From contig NZ_WFLN01000010.1 in NCBI RefSeq assembly GCF_009208585.1, positions 62,001 through 126,000 on the forward strand: a stretch of 64,000 nucleotides of DNA, read 5' to 3'. The notes under the pieces were generated by a model. The model saw only the letters and a list, made by a program, of their open reading frames with translations, searched no databases and was not told the origin of the DNA. The stretch comes from Fluviispira multicolorata (lineage in GTDB: Bacteria > Bdellovibrionota_B > Oligoflexia > Silvanigrellales > Silvanigrellaceae). The translations under genes were made by a program, and so were the position numbers. This document shows, one piece after another, positions 56,543 to 64,000 of this stretch. Numbering within the stretch: the first letter of the stretch is position 1; each line of letters opens with the position of its first letter.

Positions 56543-58197
56543 GCAGATCTCCTCTTAAACCAAATAAATAAACCAGCAATTGCTGTGAATACAGGAAGAA
56601 TGCCTGCAAAAAATGGTAACCATGCTGCGGGGTACAGAGACATATTAAACTGTTTGGGAGTGAAATCACGAGGAGCAATAGATACCAATTCCTCATCCTG
56701 ATATAAATGAGCAACTGTTATAGGTAAAAGTTCTTCACTGATTGGATTTTCCTTAGAGTAAGGACCTAATAAGCCAAAACCAAAAACAACAACCTGAGAT
56801 TTATCTTTCGCTGGGTCTGTTTCTTTATTCAAAATCTTATCAACTGCTAAATTCGAGACCCCTGTAATATCGACATTGACTGCTAAAGGCCATAATTTAT
56901 TTGCATCATAAACGACATCGGGAGAAAGACGAAAAGGAGCCATTAAATCAATTTTATTTCTTGTCTCAGCTGATAAAGTAATTGGAGCCGCACTGTAAGC
57001 AGAAAGAAGAACAGTTGCATTTGTCAACACTTTTCCATTAGGAGAGTCTGACATTACAATTGAAAGAGGCCGACCACCATCAATTGGCATAACAGCCTGC
57101 ACACCATAAACTTGTGCAAAAACTTTTGTTATGGGAGAGTCTGCATTGAAATTGCTTGCTAACACAGGTTGTCTTGAATAATTTTGTTTTTGAATCTGTT
57201 GCCCTATAGGCGTTGATGTATTTAATGTTAATAAAATGGGATCTAATTTCAAATTTATTTCAGAATATAATTTATCGAGACCTTGCTCGCGATATGGATT
57301 TACTATTAAAATCAATCGCCCACCAAAACCAATAAAGTTTTTAAGAATATTTTGAGTTTCTTCGCCATATGGTAAATTATTATCACCTGCAATAAGCACT
57401 TTGGCTTCTTGAGGTAGGTTACCTTGTTTGATATTCCATTCTTTAACTTCATAAGATTTAGCTTGTAAACCATTTACAATATCAGCATAACTCCGGCCTG
57501 AGTTATCTGGAGTTAAAACAGGTTCACCACTGCCAGACAAAAAATAAACAATCTTTTTAAATTTAACTAAATTAACAATTGCATTTGTAAGACGACTTTC
57601 GTTAATAACCCCATCAAGTTCACTCTTATTGGTACCACTCATTAAAATAAGGCGTGCAAAACCTGATGGTTGAATTTTTTGCACCATGGCTTTATCAGAC
57701 AGACTCATTTGTCCTGCATTAATAAATTGATTTGATGTTTTACCATATAAATTAATTAAATCAACATTACTATCACAATAGTTTTCCAACATATTTGCTG
57801 CAGGAACACAAATGACTTCAATCGGTTTTTTTAAAGATTCTAAAACTTTTATGCTTTCATTGCTCAATGAATTTATTTTATTAGTCGTGAGATCAAATGT
57901 TTTTGAAAAATTACTTTTATTTAAAATAATAGCTATCCCAGCAATTACACAAATTCCTAAAACACTCGAAATAATAGCTTGAGAAAAATATTTTGGAGCA
58001 TATTGTTCGGAATTATTTTGATCTTTCTTTCTCTTTTCACCAATTGGCAATACTAAATATAGAAGGCTAAAAGCGCATAGAGAAAGCATTAATATAGGTA
58101 AATACTTCCAAATAAATGTCAAATTCATCCACATAAGTAATGTAATAAAGGCAAGAAAAAGAGCGGCAATAGAAAATTCAAGTTTATGCTTTTTCAT
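56539..58197 (-). CDS. GldG-like ABC-associated periplasmic/membrane protein
   Basis: The 552-residue protein begins with several N-terminal hydrophobic helices (about residues 8-90) and ends with another helix (about 530-550). Between lies a large domain with a DUF4350/GldG-type pattern, including KKIVYFLSGSGEPVLTPDN near 212. In gliding bacteria GldG pairs with GldF and GldA; outside gliders, relatives are widespread. It starts 3 bases after the permease gene stop. The transported substrate is not known. Confidence 0.75.
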   Translation of the reverse strand: MKKHKLEFSIAALFLAFITLLMWMNLTFIWKYLPILMLSLCAFSLLYLVLPIGEKRKKDQNNSEQYAPKYFSQAIISSVLGICVIAGIAIILNKSNFSKTFDLTTNKINSLSNESIKVLESLKKPIEVICVPAANMLENYCDSNVDLINLYGKTSNQFINAGQMSLSDKAMVQKIQPSGFARLILMSGTNKSELDGVINESRLTNAIVNLVKFKKIVYFLSGSGEPVLTPDNSGRSYADIVNGLQAKSYEVKEWNIKQGNLPQEAKVLIAGDNNLPYGEETQNILKNFIGFGGRLILIVNPYREQGLDKLYSEINLKLDPILLTLNTSTPIGQQIQKQNYSRQPVLASNFNADSPITKVFAQVYGVQAVMPIDGGRPLSIVMSDSPNGKVLTNATVLLSAYSAAPITLSAETRNKIDLMAPFRLSPDVVYDANKLWPLAVNVDITGVSNLAVDKILNKETDPAKDKSQVVVFGFGLLGPYSKENPISEELLPITVAHLYQDEELVSIAPRDFTPKQFNMSLYPAAWLPFFAGILPVFTAIAGLFIWFKRRSA

Positions 58198-58200
58198 TAA

Positions 58201-58929
58201 TTAAAATCTCCATTTTTTGCTTTCTACAACAAAACGACATAAGAAAAGAAAAACAGAAATAATTGCAAGATATGTTGCAACGGAGCCCGTTTTAATCACT
58301 CCTCTAGTGAAGTCAGAACTTAGTTCTAAAAGATTTACACTGTGTCTGTACCAATCAGGAATACCAGGAATAAAGCCAGAAAAAATAAAAAGTAGGATAA
58401 AAAATGCTGAACCTAAATAACTGATAATTGGATTTCGCGTGAATGAACCAATAAATAATCCTATTGAAATAATAGTGGCACAATTTAAAATAAGTCCAAG
58501 CCAGCCACTTAGTAAAACTTTGAAATCAGGTTGAGTAAAAATAACTGTGTATAATGGATAAAGTAGCATTAATATACCAATGATAGCAAAATACATCATA
58601 ACACCTAAGAACTTCCCGCCCACAATTGACCAAGTAGAGATGGGTGCAGATGCCTGTAAGCGATATGTACCACTGCCTAAATCTTCACTCATTGTTTTCA
58701 TTGTAAATGCAGGGATTATAAAAATATTTATATAGTTAAGAAAATTCAATATTTGACCAAAGATATCTGCAACAGGATCAATAGACTGTCCTCTTATTAA
58801 TAACATTTGAACTACAATAAAAAAGACAATTCCTGAAATTAAAAAAATGATACAAGCAACAATCCACCCCAAAGGGGTGCCAAAAAACCCTTTAAAATCT
58901 CTCTCTGCAATGGCTAAAGTTACACTCAT
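58201..58929 (-). CDS. ABC-2-type permease (GldF-like)
   Basis: The 242-residue protein has six hydrophobic segments in an ABC-2-type arrangement, with AERDFKGFFGTPLGWIV at the start and FTMKTMSEDLGSGTYRL near residue 76. That is typical of the YhaP/GldF-like permeases. Its ATG overlaps the stop of the ATP-binding gene (58926-58929). It forms the membrane half of the exporter with the ATP-binding protein encoded upstream. Confidence 0.85.
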   Translation of the reverse strand: MSVTLAIAERDFKGFFGTPLGWIVACIIFLISGIVFFIVVQMLLIRGQSIDPVADIFGQILNFLNYINIFIIPAFTMKTMSEDLGSGTYRLQASAPISTWSIVGGKFLGVMMYFAIIGILMLLYPLYTVIFTQPDFKVLLSGWLGLILNCATIISIGLFIGSFTRNPIISYLGSAFFILLFIFSGFIPGIPDWYRHSVNLLELSSDFTRGVIKTGSVATYLAIISVFLFLCRFVVESKKWRF

Positions 58930-59906
58930 ATAATTTCTCCTGTTGGGGATATTTGAGCCTGATGATGTCCAGGTTGTGAGCGAATCACTTCAAAAAATAT
59001 TTCTTCAAGCCCTTCTTTTTTCTCTTCAATTCCAATTAAAGGAAAGTTTTGTTGGACAATCTGCTCAGTTACATTAGCAATATTTTCCCCAGCAGAATCT
59101 GCCCAAAACTCGCTCCCAAACTCAACTAAAATAGAATTATTTTTTTGTGACATAGGCTTTGCTGATTTAACATAGTTACGTTGTTGAAACCAGTGCAGTG
59201 CATTCTCTGTTTTAGAAGCAAATGTATATAGATAATAAAGTGGCTTTGTTTTATCGTTCTGCATTGAAGTTTTTGCTGCTATATGTCCATGATTTATTAT
59301 TATAACTTCATCACATGTTGCTTGAACTTCAGACAGAATATGTGAACTTAAAATAACAGTTCTTTCGCTCGCAATTTTTTTAATTAACTTTCTAATATGC
59401 AAAATTTGATTCGGGTCGAGACCTTCAGTAGGTTCATCTAAAATCAAAACTTTTGGCTGATGAATAAGAGCTGCACAAAGTGCAACTCTTTGGCGATAGC
59501 CTTTAGATAAATTCCCAATCACACGGTGAGTCACATCACTTACATCACAGTCTTCAATCACTCTTTCGACTGCTGTTTTTCTGTTTTTACCTCCAATGCT
59601 CCTTAACTTTGCAACATAATTAACAAAATCAATAACTTTCATTTCTTTGTACAAAGGCGGATTGTCTGGCAAATAACCAACATGTTCTTTCACTTCTTGA
59701 GTTTGCTCAACAACATCATACCCACAAATTTGCACAGAACCTGAGCTTGGCCCTAATAAACCAGCTAGAATATCCATTGTTGTTGATTTACCAGAACCAT
59801 TTGGCCCTAATAATCCACAAACTCGACCTGTGCCAACCGAAAAGTTTAAACCATGTAAAACTTTTCGATCGCCATAGAGTTTCACAAGTCCTTTCACTTC
59901 AATCAT
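58926..59906 (-). CDS. ABC transporter ATP-binding protein (GldA-like)
   Basis: The 326-residue protein has a Walker A GPNGSGKSTT near residue 34, the signature NLSKGYRQRVALCAAL near 134, Walker B LILDEPTEGLDP near 154 and the switch His in SSHIL near 191. A C-terminal extension (about 220-326) is typical for ABC-2-type subunits. It is first in a four-gene exporter operon and is separated from a divergent response-regulator gene by about 170 bases. Confidence 0.92.
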   Translation of the reverse strand: MIEVKGLVKLYGDRKVLHGLNFSVGTGRVCGLLGPNGSGKSTTMDILAGLLGPSSGSVQICGYDVVEQTQEVKEHVGYLPDNPPLYKEMKVIDFVNYVAKLRSIGGKNRKTAVERVIEDCDVSDVTHRVIGNLSKGYRQRVALCAALIHQPKVLILDEPTEGLDPNQILHIRKLIKKIASERTVILSSHILSEVQATCDEVIIINHGHIAAKTSMQNDKTKPLYYLYTFASKTENALHWFQQRNYVKSAKPMSQKNNSILVEFGSEFWADSAGENIANVTEQIVQQNFPLIGIEEKKEGLEEIFFEVIRSQPGHHQAQISPTGEII

Positions 59907-60079
59907 TTAGACCTCCTCAAAACAGACTCGACTGGGAAAGAAAATGCGGCAGAAATTCACCGCCAAATTGTCAATATCCTAATGTGTATGCGTAATATTA
60001 GCAAATTTAAGGAAATCAAAGTGTATACCGATCTCTAATAAGGTTAATAAGTTAGAGGTAATTGAAAAGGCATTTCTGT

Positions 60080-60577
60080 ATGAAAAAACGAAACTTTGGG
60101 GATCAGACTTTTGCCAAAAGAGTTGCAGCTCTTAACAGAAAAGCAATGGCTCAAGAACATATTGTTAACTTAGATGCTTATCGAGCTGCGTCAAGAAGAC
60201 CAGAAGCAAAAACCATACTGGTTGTTGATGACGAGCCCGTTATGAGAAATGCAATTAAAAGAATTTTTGAAAAAGATAATTTTAGAGTTCTAATTGCTAA
60301 AGATGCTATGGAACTTTCAAAAATAATTGAAGATACAAAACTTGATTTAGTTCTTCTAGATATCCAGCTCCCTTGGGTTGATGGTTATGAATTATGCGCT
60401 CTTTTAAAGTCACATCCACTCCTTAAAAATTTGCCAGTGGCATTTGTTTCAGGCAATAAAACAGAAGAGGATATTCGCAAAGGCTTTGATGCTGGCTGTG
60501 ATGAATACATTACAAAACCTTTTGAAGTAGAAGCTATCCAGCGAATGGTTAATCAACTTTTATTAAAGTCGAGTTAG
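60080..60577 (+). CDS. Response regulator, receiver domain only
   Basis: The ATG at 60080, with AAGG nine bases before, is preferred to a TTG at 60062. The product has a leader of about 45 residues, then a receiver domain with VVDDEP near residue 54, LLDIQLPWVDGYEL near 95 (phosphoacceptor Asp), FVSGN and YITKPFE (Lys). There is no output domain, so it acts by protein contact, as CheY or Spo0F do. Its stop is 6 bases before the aspartokinase gene, so the two may be co-transcribed, an unusual pair. Confidence 0.87.
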   Translation: MKKRNFGDQTFAKRVAALNRKAMAQEHIVNLDAYRAASRRPEAKTILVVDDEPVMRNAIKRIFEKDNFRVLIAKDAMELSKIIEDTKLDLVLLDIQLPWVDGYELCALLKSHPLLKNLPVAFVSGNKTEEDIRKGFDAGCDEYITKPFEVEAIQRMVNQLLLKSS

Positions 60578-60583
60578 GTAACA

Positions 60584-61369
60584 ATGAGCCCAGAAAAAAA
60601 ATGTATCGTTCTCAAATTCGGGGGAGCCTCTGTCAGTTCTCCCGAATCTTTTTCATCAATCGCTGATATCATTTTACAGCGCAAAAAAGAATATGAAAAA
60701 GTAATTGTTGTTGTTAGTGCAATGGGAAGCACAACAGATGATCTCATTTCCTTAGCACAAAAAGTAAACCCGAATCCACCACGGCGTGAGCTCGATATGC
60801 TTATTTCAGTAGGAGAGCGCATCAGTGTGTCACTGCTTGCTATGGCTCTATCTGCAAAAGGAAGTGAAGCTATTAGCTTTACCGGAAGTCAATCAGGAAT
60901 ATTAACTACAGATGATCACTCCGATGCAAAGATTGTGAATGTAAAACCACAGAGGCTGTTACCTCACTTAGAAAATGGGAAAATTGTTATTGTTGCAGGT
61001 TTTCAAGGAATGAGTATATCAGGTGAAATTACCACACTTGGCAGAGGAGGTTCAGATACAACCGCAGTTGCGCTCGCCATTGCATTAAATGCAGAGCTTG
61101 TAGAGTTCTTTAAAGATGTTTATGGCATATATGATAAAGATCCAAAAGTTGATAAAGACGCAAAGCTCTTATCCTCATTAAGCTACAAAGAAGCCTTTCA
61201 AATTATGAATAATGGAGCAAAAGTATTGCATGCCCGCTGTGTACGACTTGCTGAGAAAAACTCCTTATCACTCAAAGTTTTACCTTTTGCGCATTACAAT
61301 GAAAAAAATGTTGGCACAATAATTCATTCACAGGAAAAAAGAAAATTACATATTTCCTTCGAAATTTGA
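60584..61369 (+). CDS. ACT-less aspartokinase-like amino-acid kinase
   Basis: The 261-residue protein has the kinase core VLKFGGASVSSPESF near residue 8, SVGERISVSLLA near 75, GRGGSDTTAVALAIAL near 152 and DVYGIYDKDPKVD near 179. These match the aspartokinase family. The two C-terminal ACT domains of normal aspartokinases (about 400-450 residues) are missing, so feedback control by Lys or Thr would be lost. It may phosphorylate aspartate or another acid; a full-length aspartokinase could exist elsewhere. It follows the receiver gene by 6 bases. Confidence 0.85.
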   Translation: MSPEKKCIVLKFGGASVSSPESFSSIADIILQRKKEYEKVIVVVSAMGSTTDDLISLAQKVNPNPPRRELDMLISVGERISVSLLAMALSAKGSEAISFTGSQSGILTTDDHSDAKIVNVKPQRLLPHLENGKIVIVAGFQGMSISGEITTLGRGGSDTTAVALAIALNAELVEFFKDVYGIYDKDPKVDKDAKLLSSLSYKEAFQIMNNGAKVLHARCVRLAEKNSLSLKVLPFAHYNEKNVGTIIHSQEKRKLHISFEI

Positions 61370-61475
61370 TACCATCAATCATACAAATTCTTTTAGGGTT
61401 TGCCCAAATGCAACTTAATTTTCCCTTTAAAGAATTATTCTCGATTTTTCCTTAATTAATAGGAGAGAAATAGAA
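61370..61475. other. Intergenic gap before the SDR gene
   Basis: About 105 bases, AT-rich, no structure noted beyond an AGGAGAG ribosome site just before the SDR start. Confidence 0.4.
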
Positions 61476-62168
61476 ATGAAGCGTGTTGTCATTGCGGGAG
61501 GGAGTGGTCTTGTCGGAAGTCATATTTTAACAGCATTATCACAAATACAAAATATAGCTATTACAAGCCTAGTTCGAAAAATTGACGGAAGTACAAATAT
61601 TCCATCTTTAAGTGAAGTTACTTTTGATTTCAATAACCCTAACGAATATAAAAAAATTGGCTCAGAAATAAAATGTGATATTTTCTATTGCTGCATTGGT
61701 ACAACTATACGAAAAGCAAAATCTGCAGAAAATTTTTTAAAAGTTGATCGTGATTACCCAATACAGTTTATTGAAAATATAAAAATGAACTCCCCTAATA
61801 CACTTTTTGTTTATATATCAAGCATTGGCGCTGCAAATCCACGAGGATTGTATTTAAATGCAAAATGTGATGTTGAAAAATCATTAACAAAAAGTCTTTT
61901 ACCCTATATTATTGCTAGGCCTAGTTTACTTATTGGAAAAAGAAAAGAGTTTCGACCAGCTGAACAATTGGGTGGAATTATTTTTAACAAAATTGATAAT
62001 TTTCTTAAAAAATACAAAATAAATGATACATTCGCAATAAATAAATATGTACCTATTAAAGCGATCGATGTAGCTAATTGTCTCGTGTATCGTGCGATGG
62101 ATTTTGATAAAACAGTGCCTGGTATTATTATCGAGGGCAGTGATTTTAATATTAAGACAAAATTATAA
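61476..62168 (+). CDS. SDR-type NAD(P)-binding oxidoreductase (HTATIP2-like)
   Basis: The 230-residue protein has GGSGLVGSHIL near residue 8, FYCCIGTTIRKAKS near 72 and a YLNAK catalytic pattern near 125, typical of NAD(P)-binding atypical SDRs related to HTATIP2/YbjT. Function is not known; members include oxidoreductases and regulators. Its stop overlaps that of the next minus-strand gene by 6 bases, a convergent arrangement. Confidence 0.75.
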   Translation: MKRVVIAGGSGLVGSHILTALSQIQNIAITSLVRKIDGSTNIPSLSEVTFDFNNPNEYKKIGSEIKCDIFYCCIGTTIRKAKSAENFLKVDRDYPIQFIENIKMNSPNTLFVYISSIGAANPRGLYLNAKCDVEKSLTKSLLPYIIARPSLLIGKRKEFRPAEQLGGIIFNKIDNFLKKYKINDTFAINKYVPIKAIDVANCLVYRAMDFDKTVPGIIIEGSDFNIKTKL

Positions 62169-63551
62169 TGCTTCTTTATTTAAAGATTTTTCTCTCAGAA
62201 ATTTATTAAATAATTCCATAACTAATGCATGTGCAACTGCCTGAGTAAATCTATATATGTACCAAGGTAAAGATGGATAAAAATCATGAATTGCAGCTAC
62301 AACAGACTGCTCATGGGGCGAAATACGAAACTCAAGCCTAGCATTGGGGAATACTGGTTTTTTAACCAAAAATCCTCCTCTAATATAAAATAATTGTCGA
62401 TCAAGAGAACTTCTATCAGTCGAATGATATAAAGTTAAAAGCTTAATACCAAATAATTTAAAATGAATATATTCACCTTCAATCTGTGATCTAATAAAAA
62501 AGAAGAGAAATTTAGGTAACCACTTTGTATACTCTTGTGCGACATCTATTGCATTCCATCCATCTGGTAAAAAAAGCCTTTGCACTGAACGTACATTATT
62601 TTCAAGTAATTCACTCTTTGACAATTTTATAATTTTTTTCTTTGTTTCCTTTTCTTTAGCAATAGCTTTGTCAAGAGATTGCTTTAATGAAATCGGATTA
62701 GGTATGTATTTTTGGAATAATTTTATATTTTTTGGGATCATATTATACTTAAGACTGTCAACAAGAGGTGATACAATTTCATAATACTGTCCTGTAATTA
62801 AAACCACCCAAAATTTTGAAAGATATAAAGTCGAAAACGAGATTGGATAAATATAACGCTTAAGTCCTAAAGATTTTGCAGTCATCTGCATAAATTCAAT
62901 ATACGTTAATTTTTCAGGGCCAAATGCGTCGATTGTTTCATTATATGTTTCTTCATTAGCAATGCTTAAGGAAATCATTTTCACAACATCATCGACATCA
63001 ACTGGATAAGAGAGTGAATTTGTCCATTTAGGGCAGATCATAAATTTAAGCTTTTTTACCAAAGAGAAAACCATTTTAAAAGAAGTACTTCCTGCACCAA
63101 TAATAATGGCTGCACGAATGCGTGTGACAGGAATGCCTGAACAGCTCAAAATCGTTTCAACTTCTTGCCGACTTTTTAAATGACGTGATAAATTTTCTTC
63201 ATTTGGAGGTATGATTCCACCTAAATAAATAATCTGCTTTAATTGACTTTTTTTTGCTGCTTTTGCCGCATTATCCGCAATAATGAGATCAAGATCTTCA
63301 AACTCTGCCTGAGTCAGCCTTGTTCCTTTATTCATAGAATGAACCAAATAAACAAGATAATCACACCCATTAAATGCTTCTTCCGTTTCACGTAAATTAT
63401 ATAAATCACATTTGACCCAGTTAACTTTGTCACTTTTTAAATTTTTACGACTCAAAGCTTTTACATTATATTTTTCAGATAATTCATTGATTAAATTATT
63501 TCCAATAAATCCACTTGCACCTGCAATAATAATTGTTGGCTTATTTTGCAT
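62163..63551 (-). CDS. YbjT-like NAD(P)-binding protein with DUF2867-like C-terminus
   Basis: The 462-residue protein starts with IIIAGASGFIGNNL near residue 6 (Rossmann), then the YbjT-type core to about residue 290 (YLVHSMN near 68 and LGGIIPPN near 108). The last 150 residues form a separate part seen in long members of the YbjT/DUF2867 group. It lacks the usual Tyr-x3-Lys pair, so it may bind cofactor without SDR catalysis. It follows a FabG-like gene on the same strand by 36 bases. Confidence 0.78.
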   Translation of the reverse strand: MQNKPTIIIAGASGFIGNNLINELSEKYNVKALSRKNLKSDKVNWVKCDLYNLRETEEAFNGCDYLVYLVHSMNKGTRLTQAEFEDLDLIIADNAAKAAKKSQLKQIIYLGGIIPPNEENLSRHLKSRQEVETILSCSGIPVTRIRAAIIIGAGSTSFKMVFSLVKKLKFMICPKWTNSLSYPVDVDDVVKMISLSIANEETYNETIDAFGPEKLTYIEFMQMTAKSLGLKRYIYPISFSTLYLSKFWVVLITGQYYEIVSPLVDSLKYNMIPKNIKLFQKYIPNPISLKQSLDKAIAKEKETKKKIIKLSKSELLENNVRSVQRLFLPDGWNAIDVAQEYTKWLPKFLFFFIRSQIEGEYIHFKLFGIKLLTLYHSTDRSSLDRQLFYIRGGFLVKKPVFPNARLEFRISPHEQSVVAAIHDFYPSLPWYIYRFTQAVAHALVMELFNKFLREKSLNKEAL

Positions 63552-63587
63552 TATTGAATTCCTATTTTGAAAGGAGAATCTAAATTA

Positions 63588-64000
63588 TTATATTTTAGGA
63601 GGGGTTCTTACATGGGTCAAGCCACCATCCACACGCAATATTTGCCCAGTCACAAATGAACTTTTATCATTTAATAAATACGAAATAGCCTGAGCAACAT
63701 CTTTAGCTTCACCGATTCTTTTTATCGCATTCATAGCAGAACTTGCCTTTACAACCATCTCATTTTTAACTAAATTAACTGTCATTTTTGTATTGATAAG
63801 TGAGGGAGCAACACAGTTTACCCGAATTCCTGAGTTTGCATAGGTCATACTCAAACTCCTCACAAGAGCTTCTACGCCTCCTTTTGCAGCAGAAATAGCT
63901 TCGTGATTTGTTAAACCAACTCCAGCGGCTACAGAAGAAATAAGAACAATTGATCCATATTTTTGCCTTTGCATTATGGGTAAAATATATTTTAAAGAAT
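63588..64000 (-). CDS. FabG-like short-chain dehydrogenase, 5' end cut by the window
   Basis: The frame is open to the last base of the window on the minus strand; upstream residues SLKYILPIMQRQKYGSIVLI extend beyond an internal ATG at 63974, so the start lies outside. The visible part has the catalytic Ser block (LISSVAAGVG), then a region (TNHEAISAAKGGVEAL) that aligns with the Tyr-x3-Lys segment, where His and Lys occupy the positions, and VNCVAPSLINTKM and the C-terminal VTGQILRVDGG. It is an SDR, of the 3-oxoacyl-ACP reductase type. The Tyr may be replaced by His, so activity is uncertain. Confidence 0.87.
   Translation of the reverse strand, partial: SLKYILPIMQRQKYGSIVLISSVAAGVGLTNHEAISAAKGGVEALVRSLSMTYANSGIRVNCVAPSLINTKMTVNLVKNEMVVKASSAMNAIKRIGEAKDVAQAISYLLNDKSSFVTGQILRVDGGLTHVRTPPKI

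Overview
The window comes from a low-GC, Gram-negative bacterium. It carries a RfaH-type antiterminator, a lipoprotein, an outer-membrane porin, PilZ and two-component proteins, and a tRNA with its CCA encoded. The mix (Gld-like ABC exporter, NifU/Mrp pair, PilZ receiver protein, Leptospira-type surface-carbohydrate transferases, AT-rich genes) fits Bdellovibrionota/Oligoflexia, for example Silvanigrella-like bacteria, but this is a guess from gene content and cannot be proved here.

Positions 1 to about 35650 form a large surface-polysaccharide (O-antigen or capsule type) locus. The first plus-strand block (1-6666) makes a nonulosonic-acid-like sugar: epimerase, RmlC-like epimerase, PseB-like dehydratase, SpsF-like cytidylyltransferase, RmlD-like reductase, NeuB-family synthase, GNAT acetyltransferase and methyltransferase. 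A scrambled patch (6754-7320) follows, containing a decayed copy of a LIC12162-like transferase gene whose intact relative lies at 10065. Between the two sits a methyltransferase plus DUF4910 pair. Next come a glycosyltransferase, an HpcH/HpaI aldolase coupled to a KdsB-like CMP-sugar synthetase, a frameshifted acyltransferase, a second surface-carbohydrate protein and a 1.7-kb graveyard of an IS630-type transposase. A plus-strand operon (20462-30073) combines a 2-hydroxyacid dehydrogenase, Gfo/Idh oxidoreductase, SIS isomerase, cyclase, methyltransferase and HAD phosphatase with a CDP-hexose pathway (RfbF, RfbG, aminotransferase, epimerase) and a glycosyltransferase. A convergent minus-strand operon (35636-30115) starts with the RfaH-like gene and continues with an asparagine-synthase-type amidotransferase, a UDP-sugar 6-dehydrogenase and two methyltransferases.

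From 35789 to the end the genes are mostly housekeeping or regulatory. They are a STAS/ATPase/hybrid-kinase module, fumC, a glycine-rich lipoprotein, pheS-pheT, a porin, a NifU-domain protein with Mrp, a four-gene minus-strand operon (two ThiF-type E1 enzymes, a secreted alpha/beta hydrolase and an HMGL-type synthase fused to a cupin), a receiver-PilZ protein, tRNA-Asn, a NrtR-like regulator, a Gld-like ABC export system, a response regulator, an ACT-less aspartokinase and three SDR-type oxidoreductases.

The strongest candidate for an undescribed system is the ThiF-ThiF-hydrolase-HMGL/cupin operon at 48651-52791. It looks like a small biosynthetic cluster that makes a carboxylate by Claisen condensation and then activates it by adenylation. 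I recognise the families but no characterised pathway with this set. Secondary candidates are the aldolase/CMP-synthetase pair (12891-14413), the mixed sugar-acid operon (20462-25675) and the STAS/ATPase/kinase module (35789-38807) lying just upstream of the RfaH gene.
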